This document shows, piece after piece, positions 9,475 to 23,685 of a DNA stretch of 64,000 nucleotides. Origin of the DNA: Aristolochia californica (Eukaryota > Streptophyta > Magnoliopsida > Piperales > Aristolochiaceae); the NCBI GenBank assembly GCA_029961685.1, contig JARWKL010000009.1:14875237-14939236 (forward strand), in the 5' to 3' direction. The notes beneath the pieces are model-generated. The model did not search any database. It saw only the letters and a list, made by a program, of their open reading frames with translations, and was not told the DNA's origin. A program made the translations under genes and the position numbers. Within the stretch, counting starts at the first letter, position 1; every line of letters begins with the position of its first letter.

Positions 9475-12400
9475 AGATGTGTACATTTTTCTTAAATCAA
9501 AACTTGAGTTTTCACTTTTTCCTTCATCTCGTAGACAAAAAACAGAATAGATGACAACGAAATGAAAATTTTAGACTCTGTGTATGGAGAAAATTTAAAG
9601 CAATAACAAACGTAAGTAAAGAAAATTTATTCACACACCACAAATGAAGAAAAAAGTTTTCTCATCCAAGTTTGGGAAATTCCACTAGTTCAGCAACCCC
9701 AATAGGTTGGAATTTGACAAGAAAGGGATTTTTCTACACATGCTTTAAAAAATGGATATGCATGCTCGAAACATGTTAAAGTTGAAAATGACCCATGGAT
9801 CCAAACCTTTCAAAAAGAATAAAAAACTTCTCATTAAATTCTCAACTGAACGTGTGGTGGCATATTTAACCGAGTCAAACAAGCCATTATTTTGCCCATT
9901 AACGAAAAGCTGACCTAGCGATCATTGATCATTGTAAACTGATTTATCATGCGTAACGGGCCACATTTTTTTAAGGAATGACTTTTGGGTTGGGATTCAA
10001 CACTCAGTTTAGAATTCCCTCGCCTCCCCTTTTCCCGACGATTGCAAAACCTGATATATAAAGACTAAAACGAGTTTTAAATCCCTATAAAATTACACAA
10101 ACTTTTTGGAAATATCTCTCTCCATATTTGTGCATTGTGCATTTCCATTTTAGATGTGTACATTTTTCTTAAATCAAAACTTGGGTTTTCACTTTTTCCT
10201 TCATCTCGTAGACAAAAAACAGAATAGATGACAACGAAATGAAAATTTTAGACTCTGTGTATGGAGAAAATTTAAAGCAATAACAAACGTAAGTAATGAA
10301 AATTTATTCACACACCACAAATGAAGAAAAAAGTTTTCTCATCCAAGTTTGGGAAATTCCACTAGTTCAGCAACCCCAATAGGTTGGAATTTGACAAGAA
10401 AGGGATTTTTCTACACATGCTTTAAAAAATGGATATGCATGCTCGAAACATGTTAAAGTTGCAAATGACCCATGGATCCAAACCTTTCAAAAAGAATAAA
10501 AAACTTCTCATTAAATTCTCAAGTGAACGTGCGGTGGCATATTTAACCGAGTAATACAAGCCATTATTTTGCCCATTAACGAAAAGCTGACCTAGCGATC
10601 ATTGATCATTGTAAACTGATTTATCATGCGTAACGGGCCACATTTTTTTAAGCAATGACTTTTGGGTTGGGATTCAAAACTCAGTTTAAAATTCCCTCGC
10701 CTCCCCTTTTCCCGACGATTGTAAAACCTGATATATAAAGTGTAAAACGAGTTTTAAATCCCTAAAAATTACACAAAATTTTTGGAAATATCTCTCTCCA
10801 TATTTGTGCATTGTGCATTTCCATTTTAGATGTGTACATTTTTCTTAAATCAAAACTTTAGTTTTCACTTTTTCCTTCATCTCGTAGACAAAAAACAGAA
10901 TAGATGACAACGAAATGAAAATTTTAGACTCTGTGTATGGAGAAAATTTAAAGCAATAACAAACGTAAGTAAAGAAAATTTATTCACACACCACAAATGA
11001 AGAAAAAAGTTTTCTTATCCAAGTGTGGGAAATTCCACTAGTTCAACAACCCCAATAGGTTGGAATTTGATAAGAAAGAGATTTTTCTACACATGCTTTA
11101 AAAAATGGATATGCATGCTCGAAACATTTTAAAGTTGAAAATGAACCATGGATCCAAACCTTTCAAAAAGAATAAAAAACTTCTCATTAAATTCTAAAGT
11201 GAACGTGCGGTGGGATATTTAACCGAGTCAAACAAGCCATTATTTTGCCCATTAACGAAAAGCTGACCTAGCGATCATTGATCATTGTAAACTGATTTAT
11301 CATGCGTAACCGGCCACATTTTTTTAAGCAATGACTTTTGGGTTGGGATTCAAAACTCAGTTTAAAATTCCCTCGCCTCCCCTTTTCCCGACGATTGCAA
11401 AACCTGATATATAAAGACTAAAACGAGTTTTAAATCCCTATAAAATTACACAAACTTTTTGGAAATATCTCTCTCCATATTTGTGCATTGTGCATTTCCA
11501 TTTTAGATGTGTACATTTTTCTTAAATCAAAACTTGAGTTTTCACTTTTTCCTTCATCTCGTAGACAAAAAACAGAATAGATGACAACGAAATGAAAATT
11601 TTAGACTCTGTGTATGGAGAAAATTTAAAGCAATAACAAACGTAAGTAAAGAAAATTTATTCACACACCACAAATGAAGAAAAAAGTTTTCTCATCCAAG
11701 TTTGGGAAATTCCACTAGTTCAGCAACCCCAATAGGTTGGAATTTGACAAGAAAGGGATTTTTCTACACATGCTTTAAAAAATGGATATGCATGCTCGAA
11801 ACATGTTAAAGTTGAAAATGACCCATGGATCCAAACCTTTCAAAAAGAATAAAAAACTTCTCATTAAATTCTCAACTGAACGTGCGGTGGCATATTTAAC
11901 CGAGTAATACAAGCCATTATTTTGCCCATTAACGAAAAGCTGACCTAGCGATCATTGATCATTGTAAACTGATTTATCATGCGTAACGGGCCACATTTTT
12001 TTATGGAATGACTTTTGGGTTGGGATTCAAAACTCAGTTTAAAATTCCCTCGCCTCCCCTTTTCCCGACGTTTGTAAAACCTGATATATAAAGTCTAAAA
12101 CGAGTTTTAAATCCCTAAAAATTACACAAACTTTTTGGAAATATCTCTCTCCATATTTGTGCATTGTGCATTTCCATTTTAGATGTGTACATTTTTCTTA
12201 AATCAAAACTTTAGTTTTCACTTTTTCCTTCATCTCGTAGACAAAAAACAGAATAGATGACAACGAAATGAAAATTTTAGACTCTGTGTATGGAGAAAAT
12301 TTAAAGCAATAACAAACGTAAGTAAAGAAAATTTATTCACACACCACAAATGAAGAAAAAAGTTTTCTTATCCAAGTGTGGGAAATTCCACTAGTTCAAC

Positions 12401-12857
12401 AACCCCAATAGGTTGGAATTTGATAAGAAAGAGATTTTTCTACACATGCTTTAAAAAATGGATATGCATGCTCGAAACATTTTAAAGTTGAAAATGAACC
12501 ATGGATCCAAACCTTTCAAAAAGAATAAAAAACTTCTCATTAAATTCTAAAGTGAATGTGCGGTGGGATATTTAACCGAGTCAAACAAGCCATTATTTTG
12601 CCCATTAACGAAAAGCTGACCTAGCGATCATTGATCATTGTAAACTGATTTATCATGCGTGACGGGCCACATTTTTTTAAGGAATGACTTTTGGGTTGGG
12701 ATTCAACACTCAGTTTAAAATTCCCTCTCCTCCCCTTTTCCCGACGATTGCAAAACCTGATATATAAAGACTAAAACGAGTTTTAAATCCCTATAAAATT
12801 ACACAAACTTTTTGGAAATATCTCTCTCCATATTTGTGCATTGTGCATTTCCATTTT
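9475..12857 (+). repeat. Five monomers, CL-rich mosaic segment
   Basis: Units start at 9475, 10152, 10828, 11505 and 12181. The first, second and fourth are CL-like; the third and fifth are BL. The first has 'gtttagaattcc' (an EcoRI-type site at 10012), also found at 13396, 20837 and 22868. The second has 'aagtaatgaaaa', an early appearance of a variant typical of class D farther right. The third switches from BL to CL near its end ('aagcaatg', 'caaaactc'). Confidence 0.75.
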
Positions 12858-14211
12858 AGATGTGTACATTTTTCTTAAATCAAAACTTGAGTTTTCACTT
12901 TTTCCTTCATCTCGTAGACAAAAAACAGAATAGATGACAACGAAATGAAAATTTTAGACTCTGTGTATGGTGAAAATTTAAAGCAATAACAAACGTAAGT
13001 AAAGAAAATTTATTCACACACCACAAATGAAGAAAAAAGTTTTCTCATCCAAGTTTGGGAAATTCCACTAGTTCAGCAACCCCAATAGGTTGGAATTTGA
13101 TAAGAAAGACATTTTTCTACACATGCTTTAAAAAATGGATATGCATGGCTCGAAACATGTTATAGTTGCAAATGACCCATGGATCCAAACCTTTCAAAAA
13201 GAATAAAAAACTTCTCATTAAATTCTCAAGTGAACGTGCAGTGGCATATTTAACCGAGTCAAACAAGCCATTATTTTGCCCATTAACGAAAAGCTGACCT
13301 AGCGATCATTGATCATTGTAAACTGATTTATCATGCGTAACGGGCCACATTTTTTTAAGGAATGACTTTTGGGTTGGGATTCAACACTCAGTTTAGAATT
13401 CCCTCGCCTCCCCTTTTCCCGACGATTGCAAAACATGATATATAAAGACTAAAACGAGTTTTAAATCCCTATAAAATTACACAAACTTTTTGGAAATATC
13501 TCTCTCCATATTTGTGCATTGTGCATTTCCATTTTAGATGTGTACATTTTTCTTAAATCAAAACTTGGGTTTTCACTTTTTCCTTCATCTCGTAGACAAA
13601 AAACAGAATAGATGACAACGAAATGAAAATTTTAGACTCTGTGTATGGAGAAAATTTAAAGCAATAACAAACGTAAGTAATGAAAATTTATTCACACACC
13701 ACAAATGAAGAAAAAAGTTTTCTCATCCAAGTTTGGGAAATTCCACTAGTTCAGCAACCCCAATAGGTTGGAATTTGACAAGAAAGGGATTTTTCTACAC
13801 ATGCTTTAAAAAATGGATATGCATGCTCGAAACATGTTAAAGTTGCAAATGACCCATGGATCCAAACCTTTCAAAAAGAATAAAAAACTTCTCATTAAAT
13901 TCTCAAGTGAACGTGCGGTGGCATATTTAACCGAGTAATACAAGCCATTATTTTGCCCATTAATGAAAAGCTGACCTAGCGATCATTGATCATTGTAAAC
14001 TGATTTATCATGCGTAACGGGCCACATTTTTTTAAGGAATGACTTTTGGGTTGGGATTCAAAACTCAGTTTAAAATTCCCTCGCCTCCCCTTTTCCCGAC
14101 GATTGTAAAACCTGATATATAAAGTCTAAAACGAGTTTTAAATCCCTCAAAATTACACAAACTTTTTGGAAATATCTCTCTCCATATTTGTGCATTGTGC
14201 ATTTCCATTTT
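12858..14211 (+). repeat. Two monomers, E and CL-like
   Basis: Units start at 12858 (678 bp) and 13536 (676 bp). The E unit has 'aagacattttt' and 'gtttagaattcc', shared with the E unit at 20299. The second begins 'cttggg' and has 'aagtaatgaaaa', then CL variants, and ends 'ccctcaaaatt'. Confidence 0.8.
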
Positions 14212-16916
14212 AGATGTGTACATTTTTCTTAAATCAAAACTTTAGTTTTCACTTTTTCCTTCATCTCGTAGACAAAAAACAGAATAGATGACAACGAAAT
14301 GAAAATTTTAGACTCTGTGTATGGAGAAAATTTAAAGCAATAACAAACGTAAGTAAAGAAAATTTATTCACACACCACAAATGAAGAAAAAAGTTTTCTT
14401 ATCCAAGTGTGGAAAATTCCACTAATTCAACAACCCCAATAGGTTGGAATTTGATAAGAAAGAGATTTTTCTACACATGCTTTAAAAAATGGATATGCAT
14501 GCTCAAAACATTTTAAAGTTGAAAATGAACCATGGATCCAAACCTTTCAAAAAGAATAAAAAACTTCTCATTAAATTCTAAAGTGAACGTGCGGTGGGAT
14601 ATTTAACCAAGTCAAACAAGCCATTATTTTGCCCATTAACGAAAAGCTGACCTAGCGATCATTGATCATTGTAAACTGATTTATCATGCGTGACGGGCCA
14701 CATTTTTTTAAGGAATGACTTTTGGGTTGGGATTCAACACTCAGTTTAAAATTCCCTCTCCTCCCCTTTTCCCGACGATTGCAAAACCTGATATATAAAG
14801 ACTAAAACGAGTTTTAAATCCCTATAAAATTACACAAACTTTTTGGAAATATCTCTCTCCATATTTGTGCATTGTGCATTTCCATTTTAGATGTGTACAT
14901 TTTTCTTAAATCAAAACTTGGGTTTTCACTTTTTCCTTCATCTCGTAGACAAAAAACAGAATAGATGACAACGAAATGAAAATTTTAGACTCTGTGTATG
15001 GTGAAAATTTAAAGCAATAACAAACGTAAGTAAAGAAAATTTATTCACACACCACAAATGAAGAAAAAAGTTTTCTCATCCAAGTGTGGGAAATTCCACT
15101 AGTTCAACAACCCCAATAGGTTGGAATTTGATAAGAAAGAGATTTTTCTACACATGCTTTAAAAAATGGATATGCATGCTCGAAACATGTTAAAGTTGAA
15201 AATGAACCATGGATCCAAACCTTTCAAAAAGAATAAAAAACTTCTCATTAAATTCTAAAGTGAATGTGCGGTGGGATATTTAACCGAGTCAAACAAGCCA
15301 TTATTTTGCCCATTAACAAAAAGCTGACCTAGCGATCATTGATCATTGTAAACTGATTTATCATGCGTAACGGGCCACATTTTTTTAAGGAATGACTTTT
15401 GGGTTGGGATTCAACACTCAGTTTAAAATTCCCTCGCCTCCCCTTTTCCCGACGATTGCAAAACCTAATATATAAAGACTAAAAAGAGTTTTAAATCCCT
15501 AAAAATTACACAAACTATTTGGAAATATCTCTCTCCATATTTGTGCATTGTGCATTTCCATTTTAGATGTGTACATTTTTCTTAAATCAAAACTTTAGTT
15601 TTCACTTTTTCCTTCATCTCGTAGACAAAAAACAGAATAGATGACAACGAAGTGAAAATTTTAGACTCTGTGTATGGAGAAAATTTAAAGCAATAACAAA
15701 CGTAAGTAAAGAAAATTTAATCACACACCACAAATGAAGAAAAAAGTTTTCTCATCCAAGTGTGGGAAATTCCACTAGTTCAACAACCCCAATAGGTTGG
15801 AATTTGATAAGAAAGAGATTTTTCTACACATGTTTTAAAAAATGGATATGCATGCTCGAAACATGTTAAAGTTGAAAATGAACCATGGATCCAAACCTTT
15901 CAAAAAGAATAAAAAACTTCTCATTAAATTCTAAAGTGAATGTGCGGTGGGATATTTAACCGAGTCAAACAAGCCATTATTTTGCCCATTAACAAAAAGC
16001 TGACCTAGCGATCATTGATCATTGTAAACTGATTTATCATGCGTAACGGGCCACATTTTTTTAAGGAATGACTTTTGGGTTGGGATTCAACACTCAGTTT
16101 AAAATTCCCTCGCCTCCCCTTTTCCCGACGATTGCAAAACCTAATATATAAAGACTAAAAAGAGTTTTAAATCCCTAAAAATTACACAAACTATTTGGAA
16201 ATATCTCTCTCCATATTTGTGCATTGTGCATTTCCATTTTAGATGTGTACATTTTTCTTAAATCAAAACTTGAGTTTTCACTTTTTCCTTCATCTCGTAG
16301 ACAAAAAACAGAATAGATGACAACGAAATGAAAATTTTAGACTCTGTGTATGGAGAAAATTTAAAGCAATAACAAACGTAAGTAAAGAAAATTTATTCAC
16401 ACACCACAAATGAAGAAAAAAGTTTTCTCATCCAAGTTTGGGAAATTCCACTAGTTCAGCAACCCCAATAGGTTGGAATTTGACAAGAAAGGGATTTTTC
16501 TACACATGCTTTAAAAAATGGATATGCATGCTCGAAACATGTTAAAGTTGAAAATGACCCATGGATCCAAACCTTTCAAAAAGAATAAAAAACTTCTCAT
16601 TAAATTCTCAACTGAACGTGCGGTGGCATATTTAACCGAGTAATACAAGCCATTATTTTGCCCATTAACGAAAAGCTAACCTAGCGATCATTGATCATTG
16701 TAAACTGATTTATCATGCGTAACGGGCCACATTTTTTTAAGGAATGACTTTTGGGTTGGGATTCAAAACTCAGTTTAAAATTCCCTCGCCTCCCCTTTTC
16801 CCGACGATTGTAAAACCTGATATATAAAGTCTAAAACGAGTTTTAAATCCCTAAAAATTACACAAACTTTTTGGAAATATCTCTCTCCATATTTGTGCAT
16901 TGTGCATTTCCATTTT
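14212..16916 (+). repeat. Tandem segmental duplication, copy 1 (BL, H-like, H-like, CL; 2705 bp)
   Basis: Units start at 14212, 14889, 15565 and 16241. Private variants include 'gtgtggaaaa', 'actaattc', 'gctcaaaac' and 'accaagtc' in the first unit, 'aacgaagtgaaa' and 'catgttttaaaa' in the third, and 'aagctaacc' in the fourth. All reappear at the same relative place in the next 2705 bp. I saw no difference between the two first units over the stretch I compared base by base. Confidence 0.9.
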
Positions 16917-19621
16917 AGATGTGTACATTTTTCTTAAATCAAAACTTTAGTTTTCACTTTTTCCTTCATCTCGTAGACAAAAAACAGAATAGATGACAAC
17001 GAAATGAAAATTTTAGACTCTGTGTATGGAGAAAATTTAAAGCAATAACAAACGTAAGTAAAGAAAATTTATTCACACACCACAAATGAAGAAAAAAGTT
17101 TTCTTATCCAAGTGTGGAAAATTCCACTAATTCAACAACCCCAATAGGTTGGAATTTGATAAGAAAGAGATTTTTCTACACATGCTTTAAAAAATGGATA
17201 TGCATGCTCAAAACATTTTAAAGTTGAAAATGAACCATGGATCCAAACCTTTCAAAAAGAATAAAAAACTTCTCATTAAATTCTAAAGTGAACGTGCGGT
17301 GGGATATTTAACCAAGTCAAACAAGCCATTATTTTGCCCATTAACGAAAAGCTGACCTAGCGATCATTGATCATTGTAAACTGATTTATCATGCGTGACG
17401 GGCCACATTTTTTTAAGGAATGACTTTTGGGTTGGGATTCAACACTCAGTTTAAAATTCCCTCTCCTCCCCTTTTCCCGACGATTGCAAAACCTGATATA
17501 TAAAGACTAAAACGAGTTTTAAATCCCTATAAAATTACACAAACTTTTTGGAAATATCTCTCTCCATATTTGTGCATTGTGCATTTCCATTTTAGATGTG
17601 TACATTTTTCTTAAATCAAAACTTGGGTTTTCACTTTTTCCTTCATCTCGTAGACAAAAAACAGAATAGATGACAACGAAATGAAAATTTTAGACTCTGT
17701 GTATGGTGAAAATTTAAAGCAATAACAAACGTAAGTAAAGAAAATTTATTCACACACCACAAATGAAGAAAAAAGTTTTCTCATCCAAGTGTGGGAAATT
17801 CCACTAGTTCAACAACCCCAATAGGTTGGAATTTGATAAGAAAGAGATTTTTCTACACATGCTTTAAAAAATGGATATGCATGCTCGAAACATGTTAAAG
17901 TTGAAAATGAACCATGGATCCAAACCTTTCAAAAAGAATAAAAAACTTCTCATTAAATTCTAAAGTGAATGTGCGGTGGGATATTTAACCGAGTCAAACA
18001 AGCCATTATTTTGCCCATTAACAAAAAGCTGACCTAGCGATCATTGATCATTGTAAACTGATTTATCATGCGTAACGGGCCACATTTTTTTAAGGAATGA
18101 CTTTTGGGTTGGGATTCAACACTCAGTTTAAAATTCCCTCGCCTCCCCTTTTCCCGACGATTGCAAAACCTAATATATAAAGACTAAAAAGAGTTTTAAA
18201 TCCCTAAAAATTACACAAACTATTTGGAAATATCTCTCTCCATATTTGTGCATTGTGCATTTCCATTTTAGATGTGTACATTTTTCTTAAATCAAAACTT
18301 TAGTTTTCACTTTTTCCTTCATCTCGTAGACAAAAAACAGAATAGATGACAACGAAGTGAAAATTTTAGACTCTGTGTATGGAGAAAATTTAAAGCAATA
18401 ACAAACGTAAGTAAAGAAAATTTAATCACACACCACAAATGAAGAAAAAAGTTTTCTCATCCAAGTGTGGGAAATTCCACTAGTTCAACAACCCCAATAG
18501 GTTGGAATTTGATAAGAAAGAGATTTTTCTACACATGTTTTAAAAAATGGATATGCATGCTCGAAACATGTTAAAGTTGAAAATGAACCATGGATCCAAA
18601 CCTTTCAAAAAGAATAAAAAACTTCTCATTAAATTCTAAAGTGAATGTGCGGTGGGATATTTAACCGAGTCAAACAAGCCATTATTTTGCCCATTAACAA
18701 AAAGCTGACCTAGCGATCATTGATCATTGTAAACTGATTTATCATGCGTAACGGGCCACATTTTTTTAAGGAATGACTTTTGGGTTGGGATTCAACACTC
18801 AGTTTAAAATTCCCTCGCCTCCCCTTTTCCCGACGATTGCAAAACCTAATATATAAAGACTAAAAAGAGTTTTAAATCCCTAAAAATTACACAAACTATT
18901 TGGAAATATCTCTCTCCATATTTGTGCATTGTGCATTTCCATTTTAGATGTGTACATTTTTCTTAAATCAAAACTTGAGTTTTCACTTTTTCCTTCATCT
19001 CGTAGACAAAAAACAGAATAGATGACAACGAAATGAAAATTTTAGACTCTGTGTATGGAGAAAATTTAAAGCAATAACAAACGTAAGTAAAGAAAATTTA
19101 TTCACACACCACAAATGAAGAAAAAAGTTTTCTCATCCAAGTTTGGGAAATTCCACTAGTTCAGCAACCCCAATAGGTTGGAATTTGACAAGAAAGGGAT
19201 TTTTCTACACATGCTTTAAAAAATGGATATGCATGCTCGAAACATGTTAAAGTTGAAAATGACCCATGGATCCAAACCTTTCAAAAAGAATAAAAAACTT
19301 CTCATTAAATTCTCAACTGAACGTGCGGTGGCATATTTAACCGAGTAATACAAGCCATTATTTTGCCCATTAACGAAAAGCTAACCTAGCGATCATTGAT
19401 CATTGTAAACTGATTTATCATGCGTAACGGGCCACATTTTTTTAAGGAATGACTTTTGGGTTGGGATTCAAAACTCAGTTTAAAATTCCCTCGCCTCCCC
19501 TTTTCCCGACGATTGTAAAACCTGATATATAAAGTCTAAAACGAGTTTTAAATCCCTAAAAATTACACAAACTTTTTGGAAATATCTCTCTCCATATTTG
19601 TGCATTGTGCATTTCCATTTT
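16917..19621 (+). repeat. Tandem segmental duplication, copy 2 (2705 bp)
   Basis: Units start at 16917, 17594, 18270 and 18946 and repeat the private variants of 14212-16916 in the same order. The near identity indicates a young duplication compared with the divergence among neighbouring monomers. Confidence 0.9.
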
Positions 19622-22329
19622 AGATGTGTACATTTTTCTTAAATCAAAACTTTAGTTTTCACTTTTTCCTTCATCTCGTAGACAAAAAACAGAATAGATG
19701 ACAACGAAATGAAAATTTTAGACTCTGTGTATGGAGAAAATTTAAAGCAATAACAAACGTAAGTAAAGAAAATTTAATCACACACCACAAATGAAGAAAA
19801 AAGTTTTCTTATCCAAGTGTGGGAAATTCCACTAGTTCAACAACCCCAATAGGTTGGAATTTGATAAGAAAGAGATTTTTCTACACATGCTTTAAAAAAT
19901 GGATATGCATGCTCGAAACATTTTAATGTTGAAAATGAACCATGGATCCAAACCTTTCAAAAAGAATAAAAAACTTCTCATTAAATTCTAAAGTGAATGT
20001 GCGGTGGGATATTTAACCGAGTCAAACAAGCCATTATTTTGCCCATTAACGAAAAGCTAACCTAGCGATCATTGATCATTGTAAACTGATTTATCATGCG
20101 TGACGGGCCACATTTTTTTAAGGAATGACTTTTGGGTTGGGATTCAACACTCAGTTTAAAATTCCCTCGCCTCCCCTTTTCCCGACGATTGCAAAACCTG
20201 ATATATAAAGACTAAAACAAGTTTTAAATCCCTATAAAATTACACAAACTTTTTGGAAATATCTCTCTCCATATTTGTGCATTGTGCATTTCCATTTTAG
20301 ATGTGTACATTTTTCTTAAATCAAAACTTGAGTTTTCACTTTTTCCTTCATCTCGTAGACAAAAAACAGAATAGATGACAACGAAATGAAAATTTTAGAC
20401 TCTGTGTATGGTGAAAATTTAAAGCAATAACAAACGTAAGTAAAGAAAATTTATTCACACACCACAAATGAAGAAAAAAGTTTTCTCATCCAAGTTTGGG
20501 AAATTCCACTAGTTCAGCAACCCCAATAGGTTGGAATTTGATAAGAAAGACATTTTTCTACACATGCTTTAAAAAATGGATATGCATGGCTCGAAACATG
20601 TTATAGTTGCAAATGACCCATGGATCCAAACCTTTCAAAAAGAATAAAAAACTTCTCATTAAATTCTCAAGTGAACGTGCAGTGGCATATTTAACCGAGT
20701 CAAACAAGCCATTATTTTGCCCATTAACGAAAAGCTGACCTAGCGATCATTGATCATTGTAAACTGATTTATCATGCGTAACGGGCCACATTTTTTTAAG
20801 GAATGACTTTTGGGTTGGGATTCAACACTCAGTTTAGAATTCCCTCGCCTCCCCTTTTCCCGACGATTGCAAAACCTGATATATAAAGACTAAAACGAGT
20901 TTTAAATCCCTATAAAATTACACAAACTTTTTGGAAATATCTCTCTCCATATTTGTGCATTGTGCATTTCCATTTTAGATGTGTACATTTTTCTTAAATC
21001 AAAACTTGGGTTTTCACTTTTTCCTTCATCTCGCAGACAAAAAACAGAATAGATGACAACGAAATGAAAATTTTAGACTCTGTGTATGGAGAAAATTTAA
21101 AGCAATAACAAACGTAAGTAATTAAAATTTATTCACACACCACAAATGAAGAAAAAAGTTTTCTCATCCAAGTTTGGGAAATTCCACTAGTTCAGCAACC
21201 CCAATAGGTTGGAATTTGACAAGAAAGGGATTTTTCTACACATGCTTTAAAAAATGGATATGCATGCTCGAAACATGTTAAAGTTGCAAATGACCCATGG
21301 ATCCAAACCTTTCAAAAAGAATAAAAAACTTCTCATTAAATTCTCAAGTGAACGTGCGGTGGCATATTTAACCGAGTAATACAAGCCATTATTTTGCCCA
21401 TTAACGAAAAGCTGACCTAGCGATCATTGATCATTGTAAACTGATTTATCATGCGTAACGGGCCACATTTTTTTAAGCAATGACTTTTGGGTTGGGATTC
21501 AAAACTCAGTTTAAAATTCCCTCGCCTCCCCTTTTCCCGACGATTGTAAAACCTGATATATAAAGTCTAAAACGAGTTTTAAATCCCTAAAAATTACACA
21601 AACTTTTTGGAAATATCTCTCTCCATATTTGTGCATTGTGCATTTCCATTTTAGATGTGTACATTTTTCTTAAATCAAAACTTTAGTTTTCACTTTTTCC
21701 TTCATCTCGTAGACAAAAAACAGAATAGATGACAACGAAATGAAAATTTTAGACTCTGTGTATGGAGAAAATTTAAAGCAATAACAAACGTAAGTAAAGA
21801 AAATTTATTCACACACCACAAATGAAGAAAAAAGTTTTCTTATCCAAGTGTGGGAAATTCCACTAGTTCAACAACCCCAATAGGTTGGAATTTGATAAGA
21901 AAGAGATTTTTCTACACATGCTTTAAAAAATGGATATGCATGCTCGAAACATTTTAATGTTGAAAATGAACCATGGATCCAAACCTTTCAAAAAGAATAA
22001 AAAACTTCTCATTAAATTCTAAAGTGAATGTGCGGTAGGATATTTAACCGAGTCAAACAAGCCATTATTTTGCCCATTAACGAAAAGCTGACCTAGCGAT
22101 CATTGATCATTGTAAACTGATTTATCATGCGTGACGGGCCACATTTTTTTAAGGAATGACTTTTGGGTTGGGATTCAACACTCAGTTTAAAATTCCCTCT
22201 CCTCCCCTTTTCCCGACGATTGCAAAACCTGATATATAAAGACTAAAACGAGTTTTAAATCCCTATAAAATTACACAAACTTTTTGGAAATATCTCTCTC
22301 CATATTTGTGCATTGTGCATTTCCATTTT
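19622..22329 (+). repeat. Four monomers BL-E-CL-BL, resembling 12181-14888
   Basis: Units start at 19622, 20299, 20977 and 21653. Both BL units carry 'cattttaatgttg'. The E and CL-like units resemble those at 12858 and 13536, 11 monomers (7441 bp) upstream. The first BL has 'aatttaatcac', an H variant, and 'aagctaacc' shared with the unit at 18946. The last 'ggtggcat' unit of the left half is the one starting at 20977. Confidence 0.8.
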
Positions 22330-23685
22330 AGATGTGTACATTTTTCTTAAATCAAAACTTGAGTTTTCACTTTTTCCTTCATCTCGTAGACAAAAAACAG
22401 AATAGATGACAACGAAATGAAAATTTTAGACTCTGTGTATGGTGAAAATTTAAAGCAATAACAAACGTAAGTAATGAAAATTTATTCACACACCACAAAT
22501 GAAGAAAAAATTTTCCTCATCCAAGTTTGGGAAATTCCACTAGTTCAGCAACCCCAATAGGTTGGAATTTGATAAGAAAGACATTTTTCTACACATGCTT
22601 TAAAAAATGGATATGCATGGCTCGAAACATGTTATAGTTGCAAATGACCCGTGGATCCAAACCTTTCAAAAAGAATAAAAAACTTCTCATTAAATTCTCA
22701 AGTGAATGTGTAGTGGGATATTTAACCGAGTCAAACAAGCCATTATTTTGCCCATTAACAAAAAGCTGACCTAGCGATCATTGATCATTGTAAACTGATT
22801 TATCATGCGTAACGGGCCACATTTTTTTAAGGAATGACTTTTGGGTTGGGATTCAACACTCAGTTTAGAATTCCCTCGCCTCCCCTTTTCCCGACGATTG
22901 CAAAACACTATATATAAAGACTAAAACGAGTTTTAAATCCCTATAAAATTACACAAACTTTTTGGAAATATCTCTCTCCATATTTGTGCATTGTGCATTT
23001 CCATTTTAGATGTGTACATTTTTCTTAAATCAAAACTTTAGTTTTCACTTTTTCCTTCATCTCGTAGACAAAAAACAGAATAGATGACAACGAAATGAAA
23101 ATTTTAGACTCTGTGTATGGAGAAAATTTAAAGCAATAACAAACGTAAGTAATGAAAATTTATTCACACACCACAAATGAAGAAAAAATTTTCCTCATCC
23201 AAGTTTGGGAAATTCCACTAGTTCAGCAACCCCAATAGGTTGGAATTTGATAAGAAAGACATTTTTCTACACATGCTTTAAAAAATGGATATGCATGGCT
23301 CGAAACATGTTATAGTTGCAAATGACCCATGGATCCAAACCTTTCAAAAAGAATAAAAAACTTCTCATTAAATTCTCAAGTGAACGTGCAGTGGGATATT
23401 TAACCGAGTCAAACAAGCCATTATTTTGCCCATTAACAAAAAGCTGACCTAGCGATCATTGATCATTGTAAACTGATTTATCATGCGTGACGGGCCACAT
23501 TTTTTTAAGGAATGACTTTTGGGTTGGGATTCAACACTCAGTTTAAAATTCCCTCTCCTCCCCTTTTCCCGACGATTGCAAAACCTGATATATAAAGACT
23601 AAAACGAGTTTTAAATCCCTATAAAATTACACAAACTTTTTGGAAATATCTCTCTCCATATTTGTGCATTGTGCATTTCCATTTT
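22330..23685 (+). repeat. Transition segment, two E-like monomers with D-like variants
   Basis: Units start at 22330 and 23008, both 678 bp. Each combines E variants ('catggctcg', 'ttatagttgc', 'gacattttt') with 'aagtaatgaaaa' and 'aattttcctcatcc', which characterise class D to the right. The second starts with 'ctttag'. This segment separates the left HOR family from the right one. Confidence 0.75.
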
